From NCBI GenBank assembly GCA_013397795.1, contig VZTJ01003848.1, forward strand, positions 1,273,255 through 1,337,254: DNA of 64,000 nucleotides, read 5' to 3'. Of this stretch, positions 50,241-60,688 are shown piece by piece. Within the stretch, counting starts at the first letter, position 1. Every line of letters starts with the position of its first letter. The stretch comes from Orthonyx spaldingii. Taxonomy: Eukaryota; Chordata; Aves; Passeriformes; Orthonychidae. The position numbers were made by a program, and so were the translations under genes. A model generated the notes under the pieces. That model did no database searches. It saw nothing but the letters and a program-made list of their open reading frames with translations, and had not been told where the DNA came from.

Positions 50241-52446
50241 TCTGAACTGTGTGTTTTTGGAAGGGATAGTTTAAGGCTGGTCTATACCAGAGGGTTGATG
50301 AGAGGGATTACACCAATTTACAGTCCCCAAGTGAAGATAGACCCACTTTTACCACTAACATGGCCAGACACTCCTGTTGTTTCACTTGAGCTGGACTCAG
50401 GCGCTGATCATATCCATGAATGAACCTTTTGCTAATTGAATGGGCCGACTCAGCTCTCCAGAAGGGTAAGTGAGCACTAGAACTGGTGAAGGAAAGGACT
50501 GGACTGTGAAACTGGGGCAGAGACAAAGGAGTACAACCATTTGCTGACAGCACGTGCCTACAGATGTGAGCATATAAGGCAACTCTGGGCGCTGTAGGGA
50601 GCAACTCTTGTACAGTTCCACTGCTATATCTGAAGGGGTGGCAACTTCAGGATATGGGAAGAGACAGATGATGAGTTGATGACCCCCCTACTAAGGCTTC
50701 TGGATGCCCAGCAGCTTATTAAAGTGTTCAGTGAGGTAGAGATCACTAAATGCAGCCTTTTGAGAGTTGAGTCAGGAGTTTGCGGCTTCTTCAGGCTGCA
50801 GCTGGAAATGCAATCTGCATTTGGAAACCTGTGAAGTTGTTTGGTTGAAGCTCTTGTCCATGCTTCATTGGAGGGGTGCCTCAGTAGTGCCTGTTTCTTT
50901 GCAGTCTGATGGGATTCTGGTGGGATGAGGAAACGCAGCTACTGCTGGGCCTTGCCTGCGTCCTCTCCCCATGCCAGGTCAGAGTGGCTGGGAGGACAGC
51001 TGATGCAGTGAATAGCAAATATGAACTGCAAGTGATGAAGAGCATGAAAGGGAGGAATAGTAATCATGGGATTTAATTACAATATTTGAATTGGTTTACT
51101 TCCCTATGCCCTGCATCTTCAGACTCCCCACTCTCCTAGAGAAGAATGGGGAGCTTGTCTGTGACCCATGCAACACACCTCTCAGGGCAGATATGCATCT
51201 GTGTGCCACTCAGTGGCAGATAAACATCTTTGCTCTTCTAGCTCAAAAGTGTGGGTAAATGAGAGGCCTAAGCTCTGATTTTCTTCAGTTTTCAGCTCAG
51301 ACATGTCTTTGTCACCCAACATGCTCCTATTTATACAGATAAATGCCAGCTCAGCAGTGATGAGCAGTATGATTTCCCACTCTCCCTGGTGCTTAAGCTG
51401 GGACATTTTGTTACAAGTGATTAAGCCATTAACTCACCAGCTCCAAACAGGACTAAGAAGGAATTAAATGCTGTGGGAAAGATGTGTTCAGTGGAGTTTT
51501 AACTTGCGCTGTTCCTCAGGGCAAGATCCATAAACCTCTTGGTTGTAGCCAGAGACCTGCTCAAATAAACCCTGACCCTGGGCACTTCTTTGGTGAATGC
51601 ATTGTGCAATTTCACCCACTCTTGCCATCAGACTTTTCAGACATCTAGTATGCAGTCTCACCCTTCACAGGAGCTGAGAACTACAGTAGCTATAAAACTT
51701 GAAGAGTAACGAAGCTCATCCCTAATTGGAATGTACACCTCAGATTATATGTTGGAGGTTCCTGTTTTATTAGAGGCTGTTTCCTCCCCCATGTTGTCAT
51801 TGAAAAGGTTACACCATGGATTTGCAACTTCCCCAAATAATGAGGACTTTCTGGTGGAAAGACCTGGGCTGGAGGAGTGAGAAGCCTGAGAAACTCGACA
51901 TCCCAAATACCCCATCTCCCACACATCCAGGGTGTGTGCGAGTCTGGAGGATTTCCGCAGAGGGAGGTGGTGATAAGGCAGTCCTGGTTCACAGCCCAGC
52001 TGGCGTGGAGCTGCGAGATTCCTCCAGCAGAGAATTTCACTGATCCCTGCCCGAGATCACTGCCCATGAGCCAGCCCAGTGGGGAACACGCCTGGCCCTT
52101 CCAACCCCACTGCATGACAAACTGCCAGTGCAGCCGTAACCTCAATCCCAGCAGCCAGAGAGAGATGTGGCTCGAGCTCATGGATCAGCTCTGTGTCTAC
52201 CGGGCTGTTTGGGGAAGGGGGGGCAGTCCCCATCCAAGATTTTGTTTTTCTTCCATTTTCCAGCTTTTCTCTTCCTTGAAGACAATGGATGAGCCAGATT
52301 CCCTAAAAAGGTCCTGACACCTTTCTCCCAGCTGCTCTGGCTTCCCCTCACCCTCTGCCCTTGTGTGGGGGCCCATGGCTCTGTGGGCAACCTGCGCACC
52401 TCACCTGTGACAGACACCCCAAGAACATGGGGGCAGGGTAATAAAG

Positions 52447-52520
52447 TCATGGAATCATCAAGGTTGGAAAAGACCTCCAAGGTCATTGAGTCCAACTGCT
52501 AACCTAGCACTGCTAAGGAA
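52447..52520 (-). mobile_element. CR1 LINE 3' tip, second subtype
   Basis: 'catggaatcatcaaggttgg', then 'aaaagacctccaaggtcatt' and 'gagtccaactgctaacctag' match the reverse complement of the CR1 subtype whose 3' UTR reads '..gaccttggaggtcttttccaacc'. It is minus-strand, about 75 bp, with the end near 52520 estimated. Confidence 0.85.
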
Positions 52521-55173
52521 AGCCAGCTCCCCATCTCTGTCAGCTGCCTGTTGACCTTTCAGGATTTATTTTGCACCACTTTTGTAATTAAAATGTGTTA
52601 GAAAGGATGTGCAGGCTCCTTACTTTTTGCAGAAGGATTTGGCTTTTTTCCATGTGTTCATGCTGTGGGCTGTGTGAAGAAAAGCAGAGTGGAGTCAGCT
52701 GTGATCTCATGCTTGGCTTTCACCAGCTTCCCTCTAGAGACACACAAAATTTTGTCTAGCAGGGACTTTACAAAATCGTGAAGATCTGTGAAATGTTCTA
52801 TAGAACAGGGAGTGTGGAGATGTGATCCAGTGGTTCTCAGCTTCTCATCTGAATTTTGTAGCTGAACCCAATTTTTGGCGTTAGGTTCAGTGTGCCCATC
52901 TGGGAAGTGGATCCAGGAATGCTAAGGTGGGTTCCTCCAGCTCAGCTTGTTCTCACTTTCACAGCTTATCTTGTAGGAGATGTAAGAAGAGACCTTCATC
53001 AAAAGGCCAGACTGTTCCCATCTCTGTAGGTTAATGTGCTCACAGACTCACTGCAGCAGAGGTGGGAAGGTGACCTCCAACAGCGTTGGTCTTCAGCTGG
53101 CAACAGGCCTCTGCAAAGGGAATGGCTCTACACAGCACATAATTTTGCTGTTTCTTTGCAGTGACATGGGCATGGCTGGTGTGATGCTTGCAAATTAATT
53201 TAAGTCCCTGTCTTAGAAACACCAAGGAAGCATTAGATAATGAAGGTGACACAGCCTCCATGCCTCCTGTGGGTGGGTGAAAAAGAGAACCTTGTGTTTC
53301 CTCACACTGCGATCAGTGCCATTCAGAGGGTTTTAATGAGTTACACAGAAAGAGTTAGGAGCAGAACAAGGGAAAAAAAAACAAACCTCACCCTTCTGTG
53401 AAAGCAGAGTCACAACAACCCCCTGAATCTAGATAGTCAGGACTGGAAAAGAAAATGGCCTCACCCATAATTTACGGCTCACTATATAGCCACAGAAGCT
53501 TTGCCACTTGCAAATACGGCCCTTAGTGGGCTATTAACCTGAGTCTCAAGAAGCTCACATTAGCACATTCATCCTCTTAATTAATTAGCTGAAATATGCA
53601 TGCCTTCCTCTGATGCTAGCTTGCAACGGTTAACATGAATTTTGATTATACTTAATCCCATATGAAATACAACAGACACTCACACTATGTAAATACTGAC
53701 GGGCAACTTAGAAACCTCTGTGATCCAACAGGATCTGATCACAAGTGCTGGTGTCTGGCAATCCAAAAAAATATTTCAACACAGAACTACCATGGTATTA
53801 AAAACAAAGTGGTGTTTGTTTCATCATAGACTTGTTTTTGGCAGCAATGGAAGCAGTTGTAATACCAACGCCAGTCAGGCAGTCACGTTACAGAGGCATT
53901 ATCAATACACTTTACAAACTTTCTTTGTGGAAGAGATATAAGTTTATTTGCATCCAGAAACCTGCCATCTACAAAGCTGCTATAAAGCCTTGGCGGTGAA
54001 TAGCTGACTTCGAATGTCCTGCTACACACCTTTCCCAAACATTTGATACGCAGCAGGTGAATGTGAAAGGCTTATCAGTCCAACCCAGTGTTATTTCCTG
54101 TCATAACTTTGCACAACAAAGGAAGTTTCTGTCCTTGCTGAGCTTTGGTGTTGCGATATGTACTGAGGTTCCTTCAGAGAAACCGCTTTAATCCTTGGGA
54201 AGCCGAAATCACAGAGGAAGGGACAGGGATATTGCTTCTGCTAACTGCAATTTTATCAGCACCCAGCCGAATCAAAGCGTGTGGGTGCAACATGGGAGGC
54301 AGCACGAGCGATGGAGGGATGCTTGCCCAGGCTTCTGCTTCAGCAGAATAAAAAGAGAGCCTGGACCATGATTCCAGTTTTACATTTTAGTTTCCCAGTG
54401 CTATAAAACAGGAATCAAAAGGAAGGACTGGGACTTATATTTAAATTATTGGGTTAGAAGTTCTTTTAGGGAGAGATCTTTTGAGGAAGATGAAGGGACG
54501 GTGCATTGACCACTATGCTATCAGAACAATTTTCTGCCTTAGGAAACTGCTGTGACTTCAAAGTACAGGTGGATGGGTTCTGCAAGGCCCTGTGCATTTG
54601 GTATAGGCATGGCAGGGAGGAAAAAATTCATCTGTTTAAAAGGAACTTGAGATCTGCTGCTTTTGTGTGAATGGCCAATGCAGAAAGAGAGTTGGACTTC
54701 CTGTGGTTTCATGACAGTAGAAATGCACTTGCTGATCTTTTCAGCCCCCAGATCTGCCCTTGAAATTCTGCTAGGGCTGACAGAAGGTCTGCTCCTCCCC
54801 TTCCCCACCAGTCCCATCTGATGGGGGCAAGCACCGTGTTGTTCCTTATCCTCACCAGTAACCAGAGGCTGGAAAGAGGTGACAAGTAGATCCTGACCCC
54901 ATCTCAAATAGGTAAGGGGCATAAAGTGGCAGTGCAAGTCAGTACAGCAAGGCCTAATCTAAACACATTTGCCCATGGCTGTTTCTTGTCCTGTCCTGAG
55001 GAGCTGAGAGGGCTGAGGTCCCTGTCTGCCTTGTGTCTGCTGGGGCATCCTCCATCGTAGAGCAGAGCAGCTGGGGGATCACAGCCTCCACAGGCCCATT
55101 ATGGTGTGCACATCCCTTCAGCTATGCTGGAGGAAAAGAGATGAGAAAAGAAGGGAAAATAGGTCTTCTGCAG
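52521..55173. other. Single-copy non-coding DNA
   Basis: No frame above 132 codons (54539-54937, minus, unrecognised) and no transposon signature. The notable block is the CNE-like segment at 53470-53700. Confidence 0.6.
53470..53700. promoter_or_regulatory. Candidate conserved non-coding element (homeodomain-rich)
   Basis: Unusually dense in developmental-type motifs: TTAATTAATTAG (53577-53588), ATGCAT in ATATGCATGC (53594-53603), CTATTAACC near 53531, GGTTAACATG near 53628, TAATCC (53653-53658, OTX-like) and 'cttgcaaatac' near 53508. The sequence is complex, repeat-free and without a frame, as expected of a developmental CNE. Conservation is not tested. Confidence 0.35.
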
Positions 55174-55467
55174 ATCATAGAAGCATAGAATTATAGAATA
55201 TCCTGAATCTGAAGGGAACCACAAGGATGATTGAGTCCAGCTTCTGGTCCTACACAAAACAGCCCCAAGAAACACACTATGTGCCTGAGAGTGTTGTTCA
55301 ATGCTTTTCCTAATATCCAACTAAAACTTCCCCTAACATATCTTCATGCTGTTCCCTGGGATCCTGTCACTGGTCACCACAGAGAAGAGATCAGTGTCTG
55401 CCCCTCCACTTTCCCCCATGAGGAAGCTGTAGACAGCTGAGATTTTCCCTCAGTCTCCCCTTCTCCA
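55174..55467 (-). mobile_element. CR1 LINE 3' fragment with internal deletion
   Basis: The plus strand reads 'atcatagaagcatagaatta', 'tatcctgaatctgaaggg', 'gattgagtccagcttctgg', 'acagccccaagaaacacac', then jumps near 55305 to 'ttcctaatatccaactaaaa', 'ctggtcaccacagagaagag' and 'ctcagtctccccttctcc'. This is the reverse of the CR1 subtype with the 'gggttccttcagattcagg' kind of 3' UTR. The stretch usually lying between the 'gagagtgttgttcaatgc' block and 'cctaatatccaac' (about 100 bp) is missing, so a deletion followed insertion or was inherited from the source. Confidence 0.9.
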
Positions 55468-55650
55468 TGCTACCAATGCCTTACTTGTGAAGTGCGACTC
55501 AAAATAAAACCACTCAGCGTTCACGAGCATAAACGTAAATTTAACCACATACATTTTTTTAAAATTGTCAAGGACTTGGGCTGAGTCACCTTTGCCAGAT
55601 ACTTGGCAAAATGTGGGAAAATTTGACTGAGGGAGGAGCCTGTAGGAAAT

Positions 55651-55690
55651 GATGTGTGTGTGTGTGCACATATATGCCCATACTTGTACA
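55651..55690. repeat. (TG)n / TG-CA microsatellite
   Basis: About seven TG units followed by alternating purine-pyrimidine 'cacatatatgcccatac'. Potential Z-DNA former. Simple repeat. Confidence 0.8.
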
Positions 55691-55800
55691 CACATCTGCC
55701 TTTGAGATGCAGTGCTTTATGCAAGTGTAGAAAGAGATGTCTTCTGCAAGGGGCTTTATTCCTTCAAATGAAGTCAATGAGACAGTGTGTGCTAAATGGA

Positions 55801-55945
55801 GGTTTGTCTGCATACACAAATTGTTACAATTTAACTAAATAGGTTTCTAAATTAATTTAGTTGAATCAGTACAACTCCTTTAGTAGCTAACATTGATTCA
55901 GCGTAATTGAGTTTGTTCCCAAATTAAGCTAAATCAGCATAAAGC
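55801..55945. mobile_element. Possible MITE remnant with long imperfect palindrome
   Basis: TTTAACTAAAT (55830-55840) pairs with ATTTAGTTGAA (55855-55865) at 10 of 11 positions around a short loop, and weaker complementarity continues outward ('gtctgcatacac' versus 'tagtagctaac'). A third related word, AATTAAGCTAAATCAGC, follows at 55922-55938. The long palindrome and the 'ttgtctgca..' edge resemble palindromic hAT-type MITEs of sauropsid genomes. Family and ends are uncertain. Confidence 0.4.
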
Positions 55946-56449
55946 ACTCATCAACCAATTTGAGCATTAAGGGCTGGCAATTTCTGCATGTATGCCAGGC
56001 CTGGGTGAATTGGGGGAGCATCCTCACATCCCCAGTGTCCCTGTATCCTCTGATGATGAAGTGACCTGGGAGTGCTGCTCCACCAACTTGGTGGAGGTGA
56101 CTGGGGGACAGCCACCTTGAGGAAGACCACATCAGAACCTTGACTTGTTCTTGGTCCTAAACAGGGCTCTCAATGGGTGACTTTGTGATATCATTAGACG
56201 TCAGTGTCACTTGGGAGCTTCTTCCATGACAATTATGTGTCAAGTGTACAACAAAAGCTTTTATTGCAAGACATTGGTAGTGGATTTCAACCAGAGAAAT
56301 ATAAGCACAACTTAAAGTACTCCAAACCTATTTTTGAGGAGAAAGTAGCACAAATTCCCTTATTTTTCTTTTGACCTGGAAAGCAAAACTCTTAAAAACG
56401 TGGACTGACAATATCTCCTTTATGTTCAAGGAAACATAAAGCATTGCTA

Positions 56450-56481
56450 AAATAAAACAAAAACAAAAACCAAAAAAACAA
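56450..56481. repeat. A-rich (CAAAA)n low-complexity tract
   Basis: CAAAAACAAAAACC-type units. Simple sequence. Confidence 0.8.
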
Positions 56482-56928
56482 GATGTAAAGTGCAGACAGA
56501 GTTGGCTTTTCACTGTATTATTTCCTCCAGAAGTTTTTCTTGGATATTGCTTTGGTATATATTAATAATGGGACAATATTTCTTTATAGGGTGTATAATT
56601 CAATGAAACATATTAACAAGAACCATCACTTTAAAACAAACATATTCTTCACAACCAGTGTCAGAAAAGAAAATGGTTTGCTTTGTGGATGAATCTAATA
56701 TGTGTTAGCCAGAGGCTGACTGTTAACCAGGGTAACATAAAAAGTGCTGTAAATGGTACTGGAAAACCAAAGGGAAAAAAAAACCCCAACCCTCCTTTCG
56801 TATTCCCTGAGAAATGTTGGTTCATTGTGTTGGCTTTAAGGCAGAATACTACAATTCAGCCCATAGGGTAAATGGATGTGTCTGTAATAGGTCATTTGGC
56901 TTCAAATGAGTGTTCCCACTTCCATCCC

Positions 56929-56944
56929 TTTTTTTTTTTTTTTT
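56929..56944. repeat. Poly(T) tract, 16 bp
   Basis: Uninterrupted T16. No retroposon body is visible. Confidence 0.95.
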
Positions 56945-57824
56945 AGTAAAGTAGGATTTCTGTCTGACAGGTCAGACTGGAAGTGAAAGAAGAGCTCAGC
57001 AAAGGGGGAGTGAGCTCTGTTTTTACACCAAAGGCTTTGTGGGCTTTTATAGCAGGAAAATCTTTAGGACCTGGAGGACTTGAAGAGATCAGGAAGGCAG
57101 GACAGCAGCAGAACTGCCTCTTCAAGGGCCCACTAAATGGTTTCACATCAGACACGTGTTGTGGACAACAGAAGGTCCTTGTTTAGTAATGAAGAAAAAG
57201 CCAGCAGTTTTGCTTTTCCACAGCCAGATTTTAAAGCCATAATTGGATCTTGTAACACTGCCAAGGTAAAGGCAGAGGGCCACGACAGGGAAGCCTGACA
57301 CTGCAAGTGAATTGAAACTAAATATAGTTCTCATGCAGTTTAAAAAAACACACATCAAAGCCCAGAGAACCCAGTCCCATTTGAGACTCTTGCCACGGAA
57401 CAAAATGAGAGAATGACGATGATAACATATGTATTTTACTGTGGAGCTACAGGCAGGCAAATGAAATAATCTGAGAATGTCTTTGGCTGGTTGTGATTAA
57501 AGATCATTACGTGCCAAGCAATCCGAGCCAGAATCCAAAGCCTGGCTGCTGAGAATGCTCCTGAGTAGAGGGAGTCGGGTGAGCCCCGCGCAGGCACGGG
57601 GCAGTGGGTGCAGGGCATGGCCATGCTTGGTGAGAGGCTGCTGTGCATGTCTCTGCTGGCAGACTGACATGGTTTGGGGCTGCACAGGGAGATCCTATCA
57701 GTGCTCCTGTGGTAGCAGATCCTGCTTGATGCTGGCTGTTTCAATTGCTGGGCTTCTGCAAGGCTCCTTTCCAAATGAACGTGGTGTCTGCTGCCATGTC
57801 TCCTTGAGGGCTGCAATGCCAACC

Positions 57825-58180
57825 TGTCCTGGTTTCAGTCAGGACAGGGTTAATTTTGCAGTAGCCAGGAGGGCGGAGTAGCCAGGGGACCTGGATTATT
57901 CTGTACCACATCATGTCATTTTCCAGGAATAGGGGAATGGGTCCCTTTGTGTTTGGGGTATCCTGATGAGTGAGTGGTGGGGTGTTGTTGGGGGTGTCAA
58001 CCCACGTGTGAATAATTAATTTATTGTAGGTAACAGTATTGTTGCTGTTACTGCTTTTTTCTTATCTCATTGCTCTTTCCAGTAAATTGTTCTCCTTAAC
58101 CCATGATCTCTACCTTTTGTGTCTCCAAGTGTCCTCTCAAGCCTGCCACAGGGGAGGGGGAGTGAGCGAGAGACACATGG
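57825..58180 (+). mobile_element. Solo LTR, related ERVL-like subfamily, 3' end eroded
   Basis: Begins TGTCCTGGTTTCAGTCAGGA, clearly akin to the LTR start at 47855, then diverges: 'gcagtagccaggagggcgg', 'ggacctggattattctgtac', 'cacatcatgtcattttccag'. The two converge again near the end: AGTAAA (58081-58086) in place of ATTAAA, 'ttctccttaacccatgatct' and 'ggggagggggagtgagcgag'. The usual 'ggctggggtt...CA' terminus is not found, so the 3' end is lost or very diverged. It is about 250 bp shorter than the first LTR and belongs to a different subfamily. No internal proviral sequence adjoins it. Confidence 0.82.
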
Positions 58181-58474
58181 TTTGGAGTGATTTCAGTGGG
58201 AATACTAAATTGGAAAATACCATTCCTAAATTCCAAGATGGTATAGTGCTTGCTGCACTCTGAATGGTTTGTCTGAATGGGTATTTGCTAAGTCATCCCA
58301 GAGTACCAAATGTAGCAAACTCAACCAGTGTGTGCAAAGGGCAGAGTGCTGTGAATATGGACTTGGCTATCTTGGTTATCATCTGCTAGTGATCTAAAAG
58401 TCCAGTTAAAGAATACTGAGAGGTAGGAAAAAGATGGATACAACAGTCAGAGAGAGGGTTAATTTTTCCTTAGG

Positions 58475-58525
58475 TTAAGGGGTTGGACTAGTCAACTTGC
58501 AGATATTCCTTCCAGCCCTATGCAC
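58475..58525 (+). mobile_element. Possible CR1 LINE 3' tip, degenerate
   Basis: 'ggggttggactagtcaactt' and 'attccttccagccctatg' parallel the CR1 3' UTR 'ggttggactagatgatc..gtcccttccagccctatg'. There is no terminal ATTCTATG repeat and the middle is altered. Confidence 0.5.
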
Positions 58526-59542
58526 TACAAAGTTTGGATAGCAATCTTTGGATGGCCCTCTAAGGCCAAGTTTATTCAGAATTCGGAATTTGGTTGGTGC
58601 CATTACCCAGACCAGAAGTTATCTGGCACATGGGAGTCTGGACTGAGGCTCAGGTAGCCCTTCCCCTCACCCAGATGGTATGCATTCCTCAGTTTAGTAA
58701 GGACCACAAAAGTGGAAACAAAATAAAAATTGAAATGAACATCCGAGCTATTTTCCAGCGTGGGAAAGCAAAACCATTAGAAGGGGGAAGCTTTGAGAGT
58801 GTTTTGCATTCAAATTGCACCTTTTATCCTAAGAGATCAAGTACTTCACACATAACTACAATGAGCACCCCGCTCAATGCAGCCGTTTCTGGGGTGGAGC
58901 ACAAGAGAGGAAGATCAAATATGTCTAAAGACACAGGGCCAAAAATGTTCACATGAATAGTGAGCATCTCTAAAAGTCCATGAAAGCAATGGCATCTAGA
59001 AAACCTATAGAAGGTACAGACTGTGTGGATCACCTTAATCTATTGAAGTGGAGAATAGAAGTGATTTTAATCCAGTGGGAACTGCTGTAGATATTTTCCC
59101 TGCCAGAAAGGCTTCCAAATCTTCTTCCAAGAGATGCAGGAGATTTATACTGCACATGAAAGTTCTGTCTGGCCAGAAGGAATTGCACGCTTGACTTCTG
59201 AGAAGAAATACTAAGGAAATAGAGTTTTCATGAAGAAAGCATCTGTTAGCTTTCATTCTTCCCTTTCATGGGAAAAAATGTGTTATGAAAAAATGAGGCT
59301 TTCCTCATATGGTCAATGAGGAGCTGCAGCCCTTTAGCTTACTCCTTCTCTCTATAAGGGGATTCCAAAGTTATGTTGCTGTTAAATCAGTTGGTGTTAA
59401 CCCAGGAGAAACCTGTATGTGGGGGTCCAACCAAGAAATTATGTAGTGTCTTTGTTTATCTCTTGCAGTGCAGGATTTCCAGCTTTTCAGCAACCTGCAT
59501 GCCAAATCTAAGTGTGTTGTTTTTTGTTTGTTTTGGTTCGGA

Positions 59543-59557
59543 TTTTTTTTTTTTTTT
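59543..59557. repeat. Poly(T) tract, 15 bp
   Basis: T15 preceded by TTTTTGTTTGTTTTGG low-complexity DNA (59519-59538). Confidence 0.9.
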
Positions 59558-59626
59558 ACTATGTGTGTCTTTCATTTATCCCCACATGCAACTTTTTGGA
59601 GAGCAAGCCCTTCGTACATCCTTTCA

Positions 59627-59687
59627 AGAGCTGGACTCGATGATCCTTGTGGGTGCCTTCAAACACAGGATATTCTGTGATTCTATG
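59627..59687 (+). mobile_element. CR1 LINE 3' tip
   Basis: 'agagctggactcgatgatcc', 'ttgtgggtgccttc' and 'ggatattctgtgattctatg' are the last ~60 bp of CR1 with its terminal repeat, on the plus strand. The subtype (…CAGGATATTCTATG) is the same one seen in reverse at 55174. Confidence 0.92.
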
Positions 59688-60231
59688 TCTTACCAAAATT
59701 TTTTACATAATTTAATCTATTAAACTTTATCCATTTCGTTCCTAAAAGAAAATAATAAAAGAAATAATAACACATGGAGGCAGAACTATTACCTTAATGG
59801 CAGTCTCACAGGGCACACCATGGGAGCTGAGGAATGATATGGAAGATTTGTCCAGGAATTACAAAGCAGGACAAGGGAGGCACTGGGTACCAAGCACTGG
59901 TGTTTGGGAAAGAACAGGAGAGAGATCAATTGAACATTTCTGGTAAAGGGAGAAACCCAGGGACAATTATCAGCTATTTTGATTACTGATCAACACATCG
60001 GGACAGGAAGTGGCAATTTTTTTTTTCCTGAGCAACAGGAAGAGACATCAGTAAGACAACTCTTTGAGCAGTAAGATGTGATAATTGCTTTGATACCTCC
60101 ACCAAGAGCAACACAGCCAGATATAGATAAACTGTTATGTTCCTGGATGTGGTGAAGATGATGCTGTTTCAGAAAGTGGGAGGAAATGGGCAAGGAGCAG
60201 CTACCTTAAACCTGTTTCCGACGAACAGAGT
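59688..60231. other. Non-coding DNA upstream of a LINE fragment
   Basis: Unique by eye, with a short T tract at 60017-60027. The purine-rich style of 59840-60230 could be further, unrecognisable LINE sequence belonging with the next entry. No gene. Confidence 0.45.
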
Positions 60232-60500
60232 AGACCAGTCTGACTAAAGATTGAGTGGTAATTTGGATGAAAGCAAGCATGAAATGATAAAGTTCATCAT
60301 TCCAAGGGAAAAAGCTAGACCAACTGAATATGGATAATGACTCCAAAAAAAGTAGACTTCAGTAAACTTGGGGAACTGGTAAGTAAGGTCTCTGAGGAAA
60401 ATAATCTCAGGTATAAAGGAATGCAGGAAAGCTGGCAGTTACTTAGCCTATTTTAAAGGCAAATTCCTCTGATGCAGAAGACAGATTGGAAACAGAGTGA
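60232..60500 (+). pseudogene. Decayed CR1-type LINE ORF2 internal fragment
   Basis: In one frame 60256-60309 gives LDESKHEMIKFIIPRE, and further on, in another frame, a DF..VDFSKLGELVSK segment and a KGMQESWQLL segment (about 60339-60450). In CR1 ORF2 the corresponding order is the DHEMIEF motif that closes the endonuclease domain, then a linker with DFR.ADF and KG.QESW before the reverse transcriptase. Order and spacing agree. Stops and frame changes make it non-functional, and neither the 3' UTR nor a terminal repeat follows. It is an old internal piece, perhaps from an early CR1 lineage shared with other reptiles. Identification rests on remembered motifs. Confidence 0.6.
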
Positions 60501-60673
60501 GACCTGTATAATTGCCTCTGGAGCTCTTCAAAGACCTGAAAATGAACAGACTTGACAAATGGAGAATGCAGAGACCCCAAGCAGAGTTTCCACTGGATTA
60601 CTTTCCCAACCATAAGGTGAAGCTAAAAAGGGAACAGTCCAGAGACTGGCTTTGAAGAGCCCTGGCTGAGTAT

Positions 60674-60688
60674 GCAGCAGAGGGGGCT
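60674..60688 (+). promoter_or_regulatory. CTCF-like binding motif
   Basis: GCAGCAGAGGGGGCT agrees with the vertebrate CTCF core (CCASYAGRKGGCGCT style) at 13 of 15 positions, differing at the first base and at the C of GGGCG. CTCF binds such sites to anchor chromatin loops. Occupancy is unknown. Confidence 0.4.

Larger units (their letters stand above)
48459..52446. other. Non-coding DNA with simple repeats and a GC-richer open block
   Basis: Contains poly(A)19 (48566-48584), a (TTTA)n block (48871-48895) and an (ATTT)/(GATT) block (50205-50240). The block 51690-52317 is open on both strands (minus 163 codons, plus 146 codons), but the residues suggest no family, no domain order is visible, and both-strand openness is best explained by GC-rich composition. 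The minus frame 49292-49738 (148 codons) is also unrecognised. Confidence 0.5.
55946..57824. other. Single-copy non-coding DNA
   Basis: Holds an A-rich low-complexity tract (56450-56481) and poly(T)16 (56929-56944). The frame at 57436-57822 (minus, 128 codons) and the opposing one at 57555-57881 (plus, 108 codons) overlap and are unrecognised. The stretch 57470-57560 contains 'ggttgtgattaaagatcatt', a homeodomain-like but isolated signal. Confidence 0.55.
58181..59626. other. Single-copy non-coding DNA
   Basis: The largest frame (58594-58956, plus, 120 codons) is unrecognised. It contains a weak CR1 tip (58475-58525) and a T-rich tract at 59519-59557. Confidence 0.55.

Noticed and set aside
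51690..52181. 163-codon minus-strand frame as a protein-coding gene
   Set aside because: No recognisable domain, an overlapping 146-codon frame on the other strand, no visible promoter or splice context. GC-rich composition explains the lack of stops.
47855..58180. The two LTRs as ends of one provirus
   Set aside because: They are different subfamilies of different length, there is no gag/pol/primer-binding-site sequence between them, and unrelated CR1 insertions lie in the interval.
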